Shown here: piece by piece, positions 4,546 through 6,264 of the stretch
How positions within the stretch are numbered: the stretch's first letter is position 1
How the letters are laid out: the number at the start of each line of letters is the position of its first letter
DNA from: Actinomycetes bacterium
GTDB lineage: Bacteria > Actinomycetota > Actinomycetes > Actinomycetales > Cellulomonadaceae
Assembly: GCA_023438885.1 (NCBI GenBank)
Contig: JAEXPS010000215.1
Coordinates: 1-6,264 of the forward strand
DNA: 6,264 nt
Direction of reading: 5' to 3'
Made by a program: the position numbers and the translations under genes
Notes under the pieces: generated by a model
What the model saw: only the letters and a program-made list of their open reading frames with translations
The model's database searches: none
Told to the model about the DNA's origin: nothing

Positions 4546-5553
4546 GTGCTCATCGCACAGCGCCCCACCCTGACCGAAGAGGTCATCTCGGAGTACCGCT
4601 CCCGGTTCTCCATCGAGCCGCTCGAGCCCGGCTTCGGCTACACGCTCGGCAACTCCCTGCGCCGCACCTTGCTGTCGTCCATCCCGGGCGCGGCCGTGAC
4701 CAGCATCCGCATCGACGGCGTGCTGCACGAGTTCTCCACGGTGCCGGGCGTCAAGGAGGACGTCACCGAGCTGATCCTCAACATCAAGAACCTCGTGGTC
4801 TCGTCGGAGAACGACGAGCCCGTGGTGATGTACCTGCGCAAGCAGGGCGCGGGCGAGGTCACCGCCGCGGACATCGTGCCGCCGGCCGGCGTCGAGGTGC
4901 ACAACACCGACCTGCACCTGGCGACGCTCAACGACAAGGGCAAGCTCGAGATCGAGCTGACGGTCGAGCGCGGCCGCGGCTACGTCTCGGCCGCCCAGAA
5001 CAAGTCGCTGGACGCCGAGATCGGCCGCATCCCGGTCGACTCGATCTACTCGCCGGTGCTCAAGGTGACGTACAAGGTCGAGGCCACCCGTGTGGAGCAG
5101 CGCACGGACTTCGACAAGCTGATCGTGGACGTGGAGACCAAGCCGGCGATCAGCCCGCGGGACGCGCTGGCCTCGGCCGGCAAGACCCTCGTCGAGCTGT
5201 TCGGCCTGGCGCGTGAGCTCAACGTCGAGGCCGAGGGCATCGAGATCGGCCCGTCGCCGACGGACGCGGCGCTCGCCGCGGACCTGGCGCTGCCGATCGA
5301 GGACCTCCAGCTGACGATCCGCTCGTACAACTGCCTCAAGCGCGAGGGCATCCACACGGTGGGCGAGCTGGTGGCCCGCTCGGAGGCCGACCTGCTGGAC
5401 ATCCGCAACTTCGGCGCCAAGTCGATCACCGAGGTCAAGGAGAAGCTGGCGGAGCTCGGGCTCGCGCTCAAGGACAGCCCGCTGGACTTCGTCACCGACG
5501 ACGCGTACTACGGCGACGACGAGACCGACTACTCGGACGACGAGCAGTACTGA
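4546..5553 (+). CDS. rpoA: DNA-directed RNA polymerase subunit alpha
   Basis: The alpha subunit dimer nucleates assembly of RNA polymerase, and its C-terminal domain contacts UP elements and activators. The 335-residue protein begins at GTG 4546 (SD AGAGGAAA at 4531-4538) as MLIAQRPTLTEEV, the common actinobacterial start. The N-terminal domain (about 1-228) contains PGFGYTLGNSLRRTLLSSIP at 28-47, with Arg40 matching the E. coli Arg45 needed for assembly. A short Ala/Pro/Asp linker spans about 235-248. The C-terminal domain (about 249-312) has LTIRSYNCLKREG, with Arg259 and Asn262 equivalent to the DNA-contacting Arg265 and Asn268, and RNFGAKS at 287-293. The final 23 residues are an acidic, tyrosine-rich tail (YYGDDETDYSDDEQY). 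rplQ follows after 73 bases. Confidence 0.98.
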   Translation: MLIAQRPTLTEEVISEYRSRFSIEPLEPGFGYTLGNSLRRTLLSSIPGAAVTSIRIDGVLHEFSTVPGVKEDVTELILNIKNLVVSSENDEPVVMYLRKQGAGEVTAADIVPPAGVEVHNTDLHLATLNDKGKLEIELTVERGRGYVSAAQNKSLDAEIGRIPVDSIYSPVLKVTYKVEATRVEQRTDFDKLIVDVETKPAISPRDALASAGKTLVELFGLARELNVEAEGIEIGPSPTDAALAADLALPIEDLQLTIRSYNCLKREGIHTVGELVARSEADLLDIRNFGAKSITEVKEKLAELGLALKDSPLDFVTDDAYYGDDETDYSDDEQY

Positions 5554-5626
5554 GGCCGGGGAACGCGCGGCGGCCGCCGACGGTCCGAAGCGCGTCGACC
5601 ATCACAGAACCAAGGAGTGAAAGACC

Positions 5627-6214
5627 ATGCCTACGCCCTCCAAGGGTCCCCGGCTCGGTGGCGGACCGGCGCACGAGCGGCTGATCCTCGCGAACCTCGC
5701 GACGCAGCTGTTCGAGCACAAGCGCATCACCACCACCGAGGCGAAGGCCAAGCGGCTCGCCCCGCTGGCGGAGCGGCTCGTCACGTTCGCCAAGCGCGGT
5801 GACCTGCACGCCCGGCGCCGTGTGATGACCGTGGTCCGCGACAAGGGCGTGGTGCACGTCCTGTTCACGGAGATCGCCCCGGCGGTCGCCGAGCGCAACG
5901 GCGGCTACACCCGCATCACGAAGATCGGCCCCCGCAAGGGCGACAACGCGCCGATGGCGGTGATCGAGCTCGTCCTCGAGCCCGTGTCGCCGAAGCAGGC
6001 CGTGGTTCGCGAGGCGACCAAGGCCGCCGCCAAGGCCGCGCCGAAGAAGGCCGCGCCCAAGGTCGAGGAGGCTCCGGCCGTCGAGGAGGCTCCCGTCGAG
6101 GAGGTGGCCGACGAGGCCGCCGAGACCGTCGCGGAGGCGCCCGAGGCTGCGGAGGCTGCGGCCGAGGAGGCCGCCGCCGAGGAGGCTCCGGCCGACGAGG
6201 CCGACAAGGCCTGA
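5627..6214 (+). CDS. rplQ: 50S ribosomal protein L17 with long acidic tail
   Basis: L17 lies near the peptide exit tunnel of the large subunit and binds 23S rRNA. The 195-residue product has the normal core in residues 1-122: MPTPSKGPRLGGGPAHERLI, then ANLATQLFEHKRITTTEAKA, and the core end YTRITKIGPRKGDNAPMAVI followed by ELVLEPV. The E. coli protein is about 127 residues, so roughly 70 residues are extra. That tail is two-part: a Lys/Ala stretch at about 127-145, then an Ala/Glu/Pro/Val-rich acidic stretch at 147-195 with repeated EEAP. Such tails are common in actinobacterial L17 and are probably disordered and surface exposed; their role is not known to me. AAGGAG at 5612-5617 is an excellent SD for the ATG. 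The 73-base spacer from rpoA shows no promoter I can support. Confidence 0.97.
   Translation: MPTPSKGPRLGGGPAHERLILANLATQLFEHKRITTTEAKAKRLAPLAERLVTFAKRGDLHARRRVMTVVRDKGVVHVLFTEIAPAVAERNGGYTRITKIGPRKGDNAPMAVIELVLEPVSPKQAVVREATKAAAKAAPKKAAPKVEEAPAVEEAPVEEVADEAAETVAEAPEAAEAAAEEAAAEEAPADEADKA
6056..6211 (+). repeat. GAG/GCC low-complexity repeats in rplQ tail
   Basis: The 3' end of rplQ is built from degenerate glutamate and alanine codons. The 17-mer CGAGGAGGCTCCGGCCG occurs at 6064-6080 and again at 6178-6194, and GTCGAGGAGGCTCC occurs at 6062-6075 and 6080-6093. The translation repeats EEAP/VEEAP. This kind of tract is prone to length change by slippage or unequal recombination, so tail length may vary between strains. 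Confidence 0.7.
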
Positions 6215-6264
6215 CCGGCACCCATCGACGACAGCCCCGCCCCCGGAGGGTCCCGGCCAAGATG
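6215..6264 (+). other. post-rplQ region with possible start of next gene
   Basis: Only 50 bases remain. No clear terminator hairpin with a T-run follows rplQ. GGAGGG at 6245-6250 lies eleven bases before an ATG at 6262-6264, which is the last codon in the window. In many actinobacteria truA (tRNA pseudouridine synthase) follows rplQ, so this may be its first codon, but a single codon gives no identification. Confidence 0.3.

Noticed and set aside
3765..4613. 282-codon minus-strand frame across rpsM, rpsK and the rpoA start
   Set aside because: It lies opposite three conserved ribosomal and polymerase gene segments and shows no recognisable domain.
1..6264. CRISPR arrays, tRNA/rRNA genes, insertion sequences or a novel defence/biosynthesis system
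   Set aside because: No regularly spaced repeats, cloverleaf-like segments, transposase-like frames or unrecognised proteins of convincing composition were seen; every real gene is a known housekeeping family.

Overview
This window is the distal part of the ribosomal-protein gene cluster (end of the spc operon plus the alpha operon) of a high-GC actinobacterium. All genes lie on the + strand, in the order secY, adk, map, infA, rpmJ, rpsM, rpsK, rpoA, rplQ. The very high GC content, G/C-ending codons, frequent GTG starts, short zinc-free adenylate kinase, IF1 sequence, and L17 with a long alanine/glutamate-rich tail all point to Actinomycetota. The RpoA and Adk sequences look to me most like Micrococcales of the Cellulomonas type, but that is recall, not a computed placement.

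Layout: positions 1-120 are a non-coding leader with two small hairpins and a strong Shine-Dalgarno site. secY (121-1416), adk (1413-1994) and map (1999-2793) follow as a tight, translationally coupled trio for membrane export, nucleotide balance and N-terminal methionine removal. A 226-base gap (2794-3019) then holds a weak terminator-like hairpin, a TATGAT -10 element and a folded leader, so a new transcription unit probably begins here. That unit carries infA (IF1), rpmJ (L36), rpsM (S13), rpsK (S11), rpoA (RNA polymerase alpha) and rplQ (L17), i.e. translation initiation, ribosome subunits and RNA polymerase assembly under joint control. The window ends on an ATG behind an SD-like sequence, perhaps the first codon of the next gene (truA often follows rplQ in actinobacteria).

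The gene content is core housekeeping and I see no mobile element, CRISPR array, RNA gene or unknown protein system. The parts worth a second look are non-coding: rpsD (S4), which sits between rpsK and rpoA in many bacteria, is absent and its slot holds a perfect 12-bp GC hairpin with a GNRA-type loop; the infA and rpsM leaders each contain multiple predicted helices and could be ribosomal-protein-type regulatory leaders. These structures were paired by eye and have no covariation support yet.
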